From Hyaloraphidium curvatum (Eukaryota; Monoblepharomycota; Hyaloraphidiomycetes; Hyaloraphidiales; Hyaloraphidiaceae): 64,000 bases of DNA. The notes beneath the pieces were generated by a model. That model made no database searches. It saw only the letters and a program-made list of their open reading frames with translations, and was not told where the DNA came from. This document shows positions 20,468-30,311 of this stretch, in pieces. Numbering within the stretch: position 1 is the first letter of the stretch; the number at the start of each line of letters is the position of its first letter. Position numbers and translations under genes: made by a program. The stretch lies in contig JAIVFI010000039.1 in assembly GCA_025558095.1 (NCBI GenBank), positions 248,001 through 312,000 of the forward strand. Direction: 5' to 3'.

Positions 20468-21685
20468 TCAAAGCCTCGCGTCCACCTTTAAGGACTCGAA
20501 GAAGTCCCTCAGAATGTTCGTCACCACATCTGCCGCTTCCATCGTTACCCTGAAAGTGGGGCGGGTCGGGTCAAGGAGGGAGCCTGGCGCCGAAAGGAAC
20601 CAAACACTGTACCAGTGGCCTGCTCCAGGGAGCATCTTGCGGCCCCGGAAACCAGGGAGCTTTTCCATGGCCTCAATGGCGCCCGGTGTCTGCCAGACGC
20701 CCCAGTCCCGATCGCCCCCCACAAAGATGAAGGGTACCGAGAGACGTATGCCGGCAAAGAGGGCAACATCGTCATTGAGCGTTGACGTCCTGCTTCGATA
20801 CCAGTTCAAACCGCCTTGGAAGCCAGCCCTCTGATACTCTTGGACGTAGACGGCAAGGTCCGAATCGGGAAGCCAACGGCTCGATTTCTCGGCCACCTCC
20901 GCGTCGGTTGGGTAGATGACACTCTCTGGCATGGTTGCCCCAAGGTTCATTATGTAGTAACTGGGAAGTACCGCCATCGCCTCGGCCGATCTGGCTTTCA
21001 GCGGGTGCGGGCGATTGCCTTCCCAGTCACCCGACTTGTGGTGAAAGTAGGCGCGCATGAAAGCATGGAATCCGGACGGAGCATTGAGCATGTCCGACTC
21101 GGCTCGGCGTTCGCTGTAGTACATCTGGTAATGGATACGCGGTTGCGGCAGCGCAGCCAGCTGCTCGTGGATAGAAGGACCACGTTCTCCTTGCTGCTTT
21201 TTCGGTGCGTTGGCATAGTCGAACGGCAAGCTGGGGCCGCCGGTGAACGGGGCCGACATGAGCACCAACGCTTGGCACACGTCCGGGCGCATTAGAGCGA
21301 TATGGCCCGCCAGGAAAGACCCGAAGTCGTGGCCCACGACATATGCACGGCGGTGACCGAAAGCAAACAGAAGCGAGATGGCGTCGATGACGAGGTTCGA
21401 CATCCGGAACGAAGCCACGTCCCCGTCGAAGCGATTGTCCCAGCCCGTAGTGCGTCCGTAACCGCGCAGATCGGGAGCCAGCACGTGGAAGCCCAACGCG
21501 GCGAGGCCAGGCATCACGAGCCGCCAGCTGAACGCTAGCTCGGGAAAGCCGTGCAGGAGCAGTGCGCACGGTCGGCCGGCCGTTTCGAAGCCCGCCTCGA
21601 GGACGTGAACCGTCAGCCCGTTGCATCCCGGCACGAAACGCGAGCGAACGCCGCTCGGCAGCGGCAGCGGGGGAAGGTTTTCCAT
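20468..21685 (-). CDS. Alpha/beta-hydrolase, soluble epoxide hydrolase type, 384 aa
   Basis: It hydrolyses epoxides to diols through a covalent Asp ester. Exons are 20613-21685 and 20550-20612 is a 63-bp GT-AG intron whose length is a multiple of three, so the unspliced frame also stays open; the last exon is 20468-20549. Visible motifs are the oxyanion HGFPE, nucleophile GHDFGS, cap-domain Tyr in IHYQMYY, GGLNWYR, and the catalytic His in GAGHW joined by splicing to VTMEAADVVTNILRDFF. Without splicing an implausible 21-residue insert follows GAGHW. The ATG at 21685 (MENLPPL) is preferred to an upstream in-frame start because the family begins close to it. Confidence 0.9.
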   Translation of the reverse strand: MENLPPLPLPSGVRSRFVPGCNGLTVHVLEAGFETAGRPCALLLHGFPELAFSWRLVMPGLAALGFHVLAPDLRGYGRTTGWDNRFDGDVASFRMSNLVIDAISLLFAFGHRRAYVVGHDFGSFLAGHIALMRPDVCQALVLMSAPFTGGPSLPFDYANAPKKQQGERGPSIHEQLAALPQPRIHYQMYYSERRAESDMLNAPSGFHAFMRAYFHHKSGDWEGNRPHPLKARSAEAMAVLPSYYIMNLGATMPESVIYPTDAEVAEKSSRWLPDSDLAVYVQEYQRAGFQGGLNWYRSRTSTLNDDVALFAGIRLSVPFIFVGGDRDWGVWQTPGAIEAMEKLPGFRGRKMLPGAGHWYSVWFLSAPGSLLDPTRPTFRVTMEAADVVTNILRDFFESLKVDARL

Positions 21686-21784
21686 TTGTAAAGTGCGGCG
21701 GGTTTGTCTCCCTCGGCGGCAGCCGTGCCGCGCACTACCGTCTTTTGCGGCAAAGAAGCAACTTCGAGTCATCTACTGGCCCGC

Positions 21785-22290
21785 ATGGGCAGACCATCTT
21801 ACAATATCAAGAGCAAGCTGCTGTATGCAGTGCGGAAGGCGATTCGGGGTTCGGCTTCGTGCGTGGCGACGCAGCTTGGCGTCCATCGGTCATTGCTTTC
21901 GCGCTGGCATTCCGAAGCCCCACGAACTTGCCAAAGCCCCGGGAAGGATCACTCGGCGCGATGTCCCGCATTATGTGCGGCTGCCGTACGAGCGTGTCGA
22001 GGTCCACTTGGCCCAATGGGTACAGATTCGGCGGGTTGCCGGCATCGTAGTCAACCTACCGCGATTGCAGTGCGCGAATGGCGGAGCTGGTCTTGGAGAC
22101 GACACGGCAGACTCCCAGTTGGAATGTCAACGTTCATTGGGGGCGCAAGTGGTTCTCTGGGTTCCTCAGACGGCGGGGGCTCTCGCTCCGCGTGCCAACC
22201 ACGGGATTCGCATCTGACCGGCCGCGGCCGTCGCTGAAGCTGGTTCCAACGGGATCTTCTTGCTTTCTCGAGGAGGCTAGAGGTTAGCGG
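21785..22290 (+). pseudogene. pogo/Tigger-type DNA transposase relic
   Basis: At 21785 a helix-turn-helix reads MGRPSYNIKSKLLYAVRKAI...ATQLGVHRSLLSRW. After frame changes, a CENP-B-like second binding domain reads LAQWVQIRRVAG and KWFSGFLRRRGLSLRVPTT. This order is that of DDE_1 (pogo/Tigger) transposases, but no DDE catalytic core follows. At least two shifts occur and the sequence continues into ABCG pseudogene material, so this is a fossil N-terminal piece. Confidence 0.55.
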
Positions 22291-22479
22291 CGACGATTCC
22301 CACGAGTTCGCGGAGCTGCGTGTGCAGTCCATGATGGCGAAACTTTGGACTCCTGGACCGCTGCGAAGAAGTTGTACACAATGCCATTTCTCCAGCCTAG
22401 TACATCAGCGCGCGGCGCGAACTTCTGCATCGGTGCTTCGCTGCCCGGAAACATCCTGCTCAAGGCGTTCTATCGTGGC

Positions 22480-23600
22480 CCGTGCGAGAGCAATGTTCCT
22501 CCGTATCTTCAGTGCCGGCCCACATCCCGACCATGACCGTGCGCAAGACGCTCATGTTCGCCGCAGAGTGCCGCATGCCGAGGCACTCGACCAAGGAGGA
22601 GCGCATCGCCCGCGTCGACGACGTCTTTGCCGGCCTCAATCTCACCAACGCGCAGAACACGCCCGTTGGCGACGAGCTCATCCGCGGCGTCTCGTCGGGC
22701 GAGAAGAAGCGCACCATGGTCGCCACGGAGATGATTGCCTGGCCCAAGATGCTGTTCTTGGGGGAGCCGACTTCGTGCGTTCACACCTGCCCTTGGTCTC
22801 GCAAGGAACTCGCTCACCCTGCAGCGGTCTCGACGACCATGGTGCTCGCTTCACCATGGAGCTCGTGCTCAAGTACGTCAAGGCCTTCTTGCAGGTCATC
22901 GTGATCCACCAGCCTGCCGAGTCGGTTTTCAAGCTCTTCGACAACACGCTGCTCATCTGCGGGCGAGGGTCGGACCTGCTACCCCGTCGCCGCCGCCGAG
23001 TCGTATTTTACGACGATGGGCTACCCGACGCTGAGGCTGCAGAACCCGATTGAGCACTACCGTGGGTACCTTGTGGGTACCTCGCCCCCTGATCCGTGCC
23101 TGCTCTTCTGACCCGGAATCCGCAGTCGACGTCATCTCCGCCAACGCCCTCGCCGCCTCGCAGTACTACGAGCGCTCGCCGCTCGCCGCCGCGAACATGG
23201 ACGCGATCCACCGACTCAAGGCGCAGCAGTACGGGTCCGTGCGCTACTCCAGGTACACCGTCGAGCGGCCGTGGTACAACCAGATCGCCCTCGTCGGCCA
23301 CTGCTGCCTGCTGCGCTGCTGGCGCAACCCGTCGACCTCGTGGTGCAGGCCCTTTATGTTCATCGGTCTGCTCTTTGGAGGCCTGTTTTACAACGCGAGC
23401 TTCTACCAAATGCCTCGCGCTCACCTTTACCGTCCATCCAGCTGCAAAACGATGTCCAGGGAATCCTCAACCGCCGTTCATGTGACGTCGACATTCGGTT
23501 CCTTCCCATCTTCGTCGCCCTCGCCGCCGTGCCGCAGTTCTCGGGAACCACGAGCTGTACTTGCCGGAGCATGAATGCCTGGATGGCACCAGTGCCAACA
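22480..23600 (+). pseudogene. ABCG/PDR-type ABC transporter pseudogene
   Basis: Pieces in three frames follow the order of an ABCG half-transporter: MTVRKTLMFAAECRMP, VGDELIRGVSSGEKKR (signature), MLFLGEPTS (Walker B with Gly in place of the catalytic-region Asp), VIVIHQPAESVFKLFD, YFTTMGYPTLRLQNPIEHY, and membrane-domain start FIGLLFGGLFYNASFY then ALAAVPQFSG. Walker A and everything upstream are absent, the D-loop is lost, and the transmembrane half stops early. Multiple frameshifts rule out a working pump. Confidence 0.75.
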
Positions 23601-24787
23601 ACGTCACGGATAGAAGACCCCGCAGCATCGAGGACGCGGACCAGCCCGAGGACGACTTCTGGGAGGAGACGGTTGCGATAGTGCCCATCCCTCATCTATC
23701 GCACTATCGCAACGGTCACGGTCCTGAGGCTGCACGTGGCGAACTTGAAGGCCAACCTGGAGGAGGTGTGGTCGAGATCGTGAAGACGAAGACGTGGGAG
23801 TTTCTAGGTCTCGTACCTGTACCTGCACGCTCTTTTGTGATACCGGATTCTAATCCGGGCTTTACAAGCGGGCAGATGCTTTGTCCAAGTTTTGTCCGGG
23901 GGCTTGTAACGCTGAGGCCACAAAGCGTGACGGTGTGCGTCGAATCACCCACCACACCATCACATCGGCCCCATCTGCCGGCCGGCAACGGCGATGCGGG
24001 CTCGCAAGAAGCGCAAGAAGGAAGTCTCGGTAGCGCGCTCTCGGTGAGGGCGCTGTCTCGGTGAGCCGGCCTGCTTGGCGGCCGCGGCACGACGTCGGAC
24101 GCCCACTGACCCCCCCACCCCCCTCCCGCACCGGATTCGACCCTCCTCGCCCTCCACGCCCTCGAAAGCGTATTGCCGGCCATTACGCGAGAGCCACATC
24201 CACGACCGGCAACCAAACCCTCCGGCTCACCGAGGAGGTGGGGGACACGGAGGCGCCGTGGACCTGGCTCACTCTTCCCTCTCCTCGACCCTTGCTTCTC
24301 CTTCAGGATCTTACACACCGTTGTCTTTCATCGTGAGTGGCAGCGTTTCGACATCATTGCCCTGTGAGCTGATCCTTCTGTGACCCTGCTCCGACGACAG
24401 TCGACGCGCGGCGTCAAGGCCGACAGCACGACCGCTCTCCATCAAGTTGCGCATCCACAACGCTGTTAAGATCAGCAGTGGAGGTGCACGCGGATGCTCA
24501 AGCTGCTGCTGCCTGCGCCGAGCCGATCTTCACCGATGGGGCCAGGAACTTCATCTAAACATACCTGTCCGCAGGGTAAGCGGCGGCAGCTACGAAAGTG
24601 TGCGCATGTTGACCAGCATTCCTTTTCCTACGATCTCAACGCTGACGGGCCTGATTTTTGATCTGCAAACGGATGATGGCGCTGCGGTGCTATTGTGTGG
24701 CATATGTGTTGCTTGTATGCAAATTACAGTATAGAGCGTCGATCGATTGAGCGTCGATCACACCCACGTCCGTCGTGAGAGATCAAT
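23601..24787. other. Decayed and intergenic sequence, no gene seen
   Basis: The first part may continue ABCG debris but has no clear homology after about 23,580. A short repeat of GAGCGTCGATC appears twice near 24,735-24,758, immediately upstream of DIM1. No tRNA or other RNA gene could be folded convincingly. Confidence 0.4.
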
Positions 24788-25447
24788 ATGTCTTACTTCC
24801 TGCCCCATCTGGTGCGCTCCGGCCGTCATTCAGCAATGTAGAAGAAAGAGCTGATGTCCCGTTCCCCCTTCCGCGGTCTTTGGCGACACCGTGGCCTTTG
24901 TCTCGGCGTGAAACTCTCGAACCCGTCGAAGCCTTCCGGTTGGCACGTGGACCAGGCGATCTTGAGCGAGGATGACCGCGTGGTCGTGATCCGGTTCGGA
25001 CATGACTGGGACCCGCAGTGCATGATCATGGACGAAACGCTGTACAAGATAGCCGAGAAGGTCAAGAACTTCGCCGTCATCTACCTCGTCGACATCTCCC
25101 AGGTCCCGGATTTCAACAAGATGTACGAGCTCTATGATCCTTGTACCGTCATGTTCTTCTTCAGAAACAAGCACATCAGTGGGGCTCGCGGAGAGAGGCC
25201 ATTTTCAAAGCTGATTGGCACGCTTTCTGCGCAGTGGTGGATCTGGGCACGGGCAACAACAACAAAGTCAACTGGCCCATGGAGGACCAGCAGGAAATGA
25301 TCGACCTCATCGAGGTCGTCTTCCAGGGGGCGCGGAAGGGGCGCGGTCTGGTCGTCAGTCCGAAGGACTACTCGACAAAGTACAAGGTGGGCAGTTGGAT
25401 CGTCCCGTCCGAATGCCACATCAACTCACACGAATGTCCAGTACTGA
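24788..25447 (+). CDS. DIM1: DIM1/TXNL4A thioredoxin-like U5 snRNP protein, 142 aa
   Basis: This is an essential splicing factor of the U5 snRNP. Four exons fit: 24788-24811 (MSYFLPHL), 24932-25178, 25235-25386 and a six-base exon 25442-25447 (TACTGA) that supplies the final Tyr and stop. The sum is 429 nt, 142 aa, exactly the family length. Diagnostic stretches are GWHVDQAILSEDDRVVVIRF, VKNFAVIYLVDISQVPDFNK, YDPCTVMFFFRNKHIM (Met codon split by an intron) and KGRGLVVSPKDYSTKYKY. Introns are 120, 56 and 55 bp. The thioredoxin fold lacks the CxxC redox pair, as is normal for DIM1. Confidence 0.97.
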
Positions 25448-25627
25448 GCAACCTCCGAGCTGGCGGCAATACCCGTTTTTGCTTTGCTACCCGATACCGC
25501 TCTGTCATGTTTTCTCGTTGTCTACAACATTCACGGGAGGGCGGCGTAAGACGCCCTTGAAACCGTCACCACAGACTTGCATGTCCGTAGCAAGAAGCCG
25601 TTGAAATGGCAGTGTCTGTGTTATGGC

Positions 25628-25674
25628 TGGAAACCTGGGGGGGGGGGGGGGGGGCGGCGGGGGGGGGCGGGGGG
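25628..25674 (+). repeat. Poly-G tract
   Basis: About 45 bases almost entirely G with a few C, between DIM1 and the next gene. Such a tract can form G-quadruplex structure and is error-prone in sequencing, so its true length is uncertain. Confidence 0.9.
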
Positions 25675-25797
25675 CTCTTTGTCAGCCGTTCCCGCCGCCT
25701 ATCATCAGCAGCGCTTGAGCAGCGCTGTCCCGCGCCCATTATCGTGTACTGAAGCAGATCCCGGGGAATGGAATGAAAAGCCCGTCGCTGGACTAAG

Positions 25798-26791
25798 ATG
25801 GACTATCTCACGGCGGAAGCCTACAGCCTGTTCGCGCCCCGTCGGGCCTACGAGCCTTCGCGGATATTTGTGACTTGCGAACACGCAAGTATGCGGTTGC
25901 CCGAGCCTTATCGATGGACAGCGGGGGACCTCTCGAGTGGCGTCATCGGCACTCACTGGAGTGTGGACATCGGAGCGGAACGCTTGTCGAGGGACCTTTC
26001 GGAGCGACTAGGCTGCCGCGGAATCGCGGCTCGCTTCTGCCGCCTATTCTGCGATGCCAATCGTGCGATAGGCGAGGACACAATGTTTCGCACGAGCGTC
26101 GAGGAGGGGAAGATTCCAATCGGAATCAACCAGGTCGAGAGCATACCCACGAAGCTGGCTTCCGGAGAAGCTGACACAGGCTGTCACCCTCGCCAACAGA
26201 ACCTGACAGAGGAGGAAACCCGCCGCAGGCTGGCCCTCTACTACGAGCCGTACCACAACGAGATTTGCCTCTATGTCGACTCGACGGCGGAACCGATCGA
26301 CTTTGTCTTTTCAATCCACTCCTTCACCCCTGTTTACGAAGGCCAGGTGCGAAAGGTCGAGGTCGGCGTTCTCTACAGGGACCCTATCGACGAACCTCTC
26401 GCCATGAAGGTGGACAGCGCTTCATGGTCAGGTGCCTCAATTGATCCTGAGCTACCACGAATCCAGATGAACGACCTTTTGCTGCGCAAAGGCTTTGTCT
26501 CGCGCATCAATGAGCCCTGGTGCGTGGACAGCGATCGGCGCGCACGCTACCTTCCTTAACTCGACGCCAAGGTCTGGGATGACCGCCCTCGCCGATTCTT
26601 CGACCGTTCACGCCCGAGCGAAGCGCGTTTCCAACGGTTCGCCGAACCTCGCGCGTTCGCTCCTCCTCGAGGTCAGGCAAGATCTGGTCATCAAGGATGA
26701 TTTCCGAGCGAAGCTCGTCGAGACATTGGCTGAAGTGCTGCTTGATCCCGCGGAGAAGCTTGTTGGGCAACCTCCCTCCCAACGCCTCTGA
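25798..26791 (+). CDS. N-formylglutamate amidohydrolase-like protein, 313 aa
   Basis: FGase-family enzymes are zinc-dependent hydrolases known mainly from bacterial histidine degradation. Exons 25798-26519 and 26572-26791 flank a 52-bp intron inside the Trp codon of NEPW, giving EPWSGMTALADSSTVHARAK and a normal C-terminus; without splicing the frame ends early. Motifs are VTCEHASMRLPE (first metal-ligand region), GTHWSVDIGAERLSRDLSER, FCDANRAIGE, and FVFSIHSFTPVY (His ligand). The start codon follows the poly-G tract by about 120 bp. The family is typical of bacteria and scattered in fungi, so an old transfer is possible, with the intron showing residence in a eukaryotic genome. Confidence 0.82.
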
Positions 26792-26957
26792 GCTACTTGG
26801 TCCATGTTTAGATTCTTATTCGAGCCTAGATTCAATATAGAGAGTTTGAAGAAAGAGTTTGAAGGGAAGGTGGAAGGGGCGGGGAGAGGTTTGCGGTGTC
26901 TCCCTTTGCATGCAGCTGCCTTTGCAGCCAACTCGCACGCGGACGTCCGCTGCCTCG

Positions 26958-27350
26958 ATGGCAGCGCCGGACCCCTACGCGCGCCCCGGGCGCACGGTGG
27001 ACCTTGTAGGACGGCACGCCATGCCCGAACTGGGCCCGCTGTTCCGCATGAACATCAGCCGCGTGACCTACGAGCCGGGCGTCTCATTTCCGCCCCATAT
27101 CCATACGCATAGCACGTACAACACGGTGCTGTCGGGGGAGATTACTATCGCTGTCGACCCGCCCGACTCGCCCGGCACCAGCGAACGCGTGTACCGCGCC
27201 GGGGAGAGTTGGATCGAGCCCGCGGGCCACGTGCACCGGGTGACGAGGAACGACGGCAAAACGAATGCTGTTTGGCTCGTTCATGCCGTGATTGAGGAAG
27301 GAACGGTGGCCTTTTTCGTGCCGGGGGATCCGGTGCCGTCGAAGCTGTGA
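26958..27350 (+). CDS. Single-domain cupin protein, 130 aa
   Basis: A single exon. The cupin core is visible: PPHIHTHSTYNTVLSGEITI (first metal motif with His residues and Glu) and GESWIEPAGHVHRVTRNDG (second motif with His). The ends are short, so this is a compact monocupin with unknown substrate. The ATG at 26958 is used because the sequence before it in the same frame is Lys/Arg noise. It is not obviously linked to its neighbours. Confidence 0.8.
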   Translation: MAAPDPYARPGRTVDLVGRHAMPELGPLFRMNISRVTYEPGVSFPPHIHTHSTYNTVLSGEITIAVDPPDSPGTSERVYRAGESWIEPAGHVHRVTRNDGKTNAVWLVHAVIEEGTVAFFVPGDPVPSKL

Positions 27351-27559
27351 TTGCTTGGTTCCTCCTTCTCCGCCTCCGACCGCAGCTAGGATGCAGCGCG
27401 TTGAATCAGAAGACAATAGTTGAGGAAATGGTGTCGACGAGAGAGCTTTAATGGCGGATGCTGCCTCATTGATGTCCGATTGGCTCCATCGCCAGTGACT
27501 GCCCACACCAGTTGTCTTCGCACCGGCTCGGAAACCAACTGATCGATAGAAATGCACGC
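27351..27559. other. Intergenic
   Basis: No coding or structural signal is visible between the cupin gene and the RNase H-like relic. Confidence 0.4.
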
Positions 27560-27900
27560 AGCATTTGCAGTATGACGACCTGGCAAAGCAATCTTTGCCC
27601 AGAATATTGTTGTGGGAATCCTTCCTCCTTGATCGTGGTTGTTGACTGCGCCGCGGCGTCGGCCACCTGATTTCCCCGCACGACGGCTTCGGGCCCGATC
27701 AAGCTCGGGTTTGCTGGAAGCCAGACACTTCGCGCTTCTTGTTCGGCGGGGGCTTCGTTCAATGCAAGTACCGCACTGGCGAAATCGGATCGCGTTCGAT
27801 CCGCCCTTGCTGACGTATTGGCTGGAGATTGACCCGCGACCGACGCGCGCAATGCCGCCCACTCCGCGATCAACGCGCTTGACCTCTTGAAGGCAAGCGG
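27560..27900 (-). pseudogene. Retroelement RNase H-like fragment
   Basis: On the minus strand, FKRSSALIAEWAALRASVAG is followed after about 50 residues by SVWLPANPSLIGPEAVVRGN QVADAAAQ. The W-x-P-A...GN-x-x-AD-x-AA pattern is that of the last RNase H motif in LINE and LTR polymerases. The rest of the polymerase is absent, so this is a relic. The call rests on one motif and moderate similarity. Confidence 0.4.
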
Positions 27901-28057
27901 ATTTGGCCGCTGAACAGCGAGCGTGTCCTCGGGGGAAACGGAACCGAACGCCGCGCGGACGCGGATCCTCTCCTGTTCCCGATCCCCCGAACCCCCGCAC
28001 GCTCGGCTCCCCCGCGACCAGCGCGCAGCACTCTGAATCCCTCGCGGCCGCGTTGAG

Positions 28058-29013
28058 ATGTCCAAAGCCGCGGAAGCCAAGGCCGCTGAGGCCGCGGCGG
28101 CAACGGGCGGGCAGCCGGTCCAGTACCGGGCAATCCAGGAGCCGCTGCAGGTCCAGGAGCCGGACTACAGCAAAGGCGGATGGTTTGGTGCCCTCTCGCC
28201 ACCGCCATGAACCGCGTCTGACGTTCTTTTGCTCCGCTATGGCACTGCAGGCTCGTCAAGACGGCCCGCGGGAACCCGAACCGCCTCATCTTGAACTTCG
28301 AGTCCGACGTCTGGTGCGGGGAGTCAAAGGGCCTGTACGACAAGTCCCTCCCCGCGGAGCTCGCCGTCCGAGGAGTCACCGCGGACGAATGGGGCCGCTT
28401 CATGACCTCCATGAGCGAGATACAGGCAGGTCCCAACCCGGGGGCCACTCGCTCCCCGAGCTCACGCCGGCATTCCAGAGCAAGCGGATCACCATCACCA
28501 CCGGGCTGATTTGCGGTATCCTGCTCCTCCCGTTGCCTTGGGTCTGCGCGTCCGAGGGAAGCTACCACAAGAAGCTGGGCATGTGGCTGCAGACGCTCAA
28601 CGAGGAAGTGCTGGAGCCCAAGGGGTGTTACGCCAAGCTGCAGACCAACAACGAGACGATCCAGACCGGCCCGAACCAGGTACGACGGCGCGGTGCTTGC
28701 TCGATAGGCTGCTAATGTTTCCTTGGCAGACATACTCCGAATCAGTCAGCTGGTAAGCCCGGTAAGCCAACGCCTGCCGTCTCTCGTGGCTCATGGCACC
28801 GTTCCAGGATGGCGATTGCCCTGACGCCTCAGGAATCCGAGGCCCTCCGCCAGGAACCTATATTCTGTGAGTCGCGGCTCGGGGCCGTGCTTGATCGGTC
28901 CTGACAAGTCGGTCTCCGATCCTCCAGGGACCCCGCAGTGCTGCAGCGACAGGATGGAGGCGGACTGCTGCATGTCTGGGGCATGCTGCTGCGGGACGCC
29001 GTGCGTCGTCTAA
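28058..29013 (+). CDS. GOLGA7/ERF4-domain protein with Cys-rich tail, 222 aa
   Basis: ERF4/GOLGA7 proteins are partners of DHHC palmitoyltransferases acting on Ras-like substrates. Six exons: 28058-28182, 28251-28425, 28479-28679, 28730-28752, 28808-28866, 28928-29013 (669 nt). After a low-complexity start, residues 45 onward read NPNRLILNFESDVWCGESKG, SLPAELAVRGVTADEWGRFM, TGLICGILLLPLPWVC, KLGMWLQTLNEEVLEPKG and WMAIAL...EPIFW, matching the ERF4/CHIC pattern. The last exon adds CC, CC and CCC clusters, likely acylation sites. Intron 2 uses a GC donor (CAG/GCAGGT). Phases agree at every junction. Confidence 0.75.
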
Positions 29014-29270
29014 GGACACAGAGTCAGAGGAGATGGGGGGGTTTCTGTCGCGGTACGCTCCGAGAGCAAAAGTACATGGCGCGAAACTCCCCAACTTATT
29101 CAGCAGCAGTCCGATGCTCTTTGAAGGCGCTCTGCGGCTTCCGCTCCATGAGGGACCCACCCGATCGCGCATTTGGGACGCGGGCGGAATTGGCAGGCTG
29201 GTGACGACCCCTCCGCCCAAACGGAGCGAACAACGCAAAGCCGACTCACCCTTTGGGTCTCCGGGTCGGC

Positions 29271-30311
29271 ATGCTGGAGGCGCTCCCGGCCTCGCCGGTG
29301 CCGCGCCATGCCGGCCGCGGGGTCGCGGCGGTGCCGGGGCCCGCCCGGCTGCCGTCGCCCCCGCCGTCCCCGCGGACGCGCAAACATCGGACCGCCGCGC
29401 CCCGCGCGCCCTCCCCGCCGGCGGCGGCGCGCATCGCTTTCCAGCCGCGCGACCTGCGCCTGCTGCTCACTCCGCCGCTGTCGCCCGCCGAGCCGCCGTC
29501 GCAGCCGGCGGACTGGCCACGTCACCCGCCGCCCCCGCGCGGCACGCCGCTGCCCCGCTCCGCGCCGCCGCGCCCGGCGTCCCCGCTCAACGCGCACGCC
29601 GCGCACCTCCGGACAATGCGGGCGGCCCTGTCGGGCGAACTGCCCAGGGTGCTGCCGTCGCGCAACCCGCACCTGGCACGGCTGGTGCCGCGCCGCACAG
29701 CGCCCCCGCCGCCCCGCGAAGACTCGTTCGAGGACGACTCGGTCGCCGTGTGGTGGGTCACGCCCGTGGCCGCAGCCCCCGGCGCGGAGGACGCCGACCC
29801 GCCGGACCTGCGCCGCTGGCTGGCCGGCAAGCGGACGTTCGACCCGCGGCTGCGGCGCCGCAGGGAGCCGGGCATCTCGCCGCTGCGGCTGGAGCTGCTG
29901 CCCGACCCGGCCAGTCCCCCGCCGCCGCCCGCCCCGCTGCGCCGCCGCAAGCTGCCGTCGCTGGGCTCGATGCCAGCGCTCGTGGTGCCGCTCGCACCCG
30001 CCCCACTTCGCCCGCGGATGCGCACGCCCTCGCTCCCCTCGCTCCTCATCCGCCTGCCCTCGCCGCCGGCAGACGCGCTCGTCGCCGTCCTGCCCGCGGA
30101 TGACTCGGACTCGGACCAGGAGCTGCCTCGCTCCCCGTCGCCCCCACAGGACGAGCTGCTTGCGGCGCCCGAACCGGGCAGGCGGCACGCGAGGCGCCAC
30201 TCGGACTCCATCGTCAGGAGGCTGGAGGAAGAGGAGCGGATGGCGACGGCCGCCGATGGCGGCGAGGTGTCGGCGGTCGACGAGCACTTCAGGAGGTCCT
30301 GGTGGGCCTGA
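29271..30311 (+). CDS. Pro/Arg-rich, probably disordered protein, 346 aa
   Basis: A single exon. The product is dominated by Pro, Arg, Ala and Ser with many SP/TP sites (candidate proline-directed phosphosites) and a few ordered islands: DSFEDDSVAVWWVTPV and the C-terminal RRHSDSIVRRLEEEERM...DEHFRRSWWA. Other frames are also open over most of this GC-rich stretch. This frame is chosen for its acidic/Trp islands, its plausible ending and the ATG at 29271. No domain is recognised, so the confidence is limited. Confidence 0.55.
   Translation: MLEALPASPVPRHAGRGVAAVPGPARLPSPPPSPRTRKHRTAAPRAPSPPAAARIAFQPRDLRLLLTPPLSPAEPPSQPADWPRHPPPPRGTPLPRSAPPRPASPLNAHAAHLRTMRAALSGELPRVLPSRNPHLARLVPRRTAPPPPREDSFEDDSVAVWWVTPVAAAPGAEDADPPDLRRWLAGKRTFDPRLRRRREPGISPLRLELLPDPASPPPPPAPLRRRKLPSLGSMPALVVPLAPAPLRPRMRTPSLPSLLIRLPSPPADALVAVLPADDSDSDQELPRSPSPPQDELLAAPEPGRRHARRHSDSIVRRLEEEERMATAADGGEVSAVDEHFRRSWWA

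Noticed and set aside
24110-24200. A minus-strand tRNA-like B-box (GGGTCGAATCC)
   Set aside because: One mismatch to the consensus, and no cloverleaf or A-box could be formed around it.
28058-29013. CDC50/LEM3 identity for the six-exon gene
   Set aside because: Considered because of the membrane segment and position of conserved Trp, but the length, single hydrophobic region and EPIFW ending fit the ERF4/GOLGA7/CHIC pattern instead.
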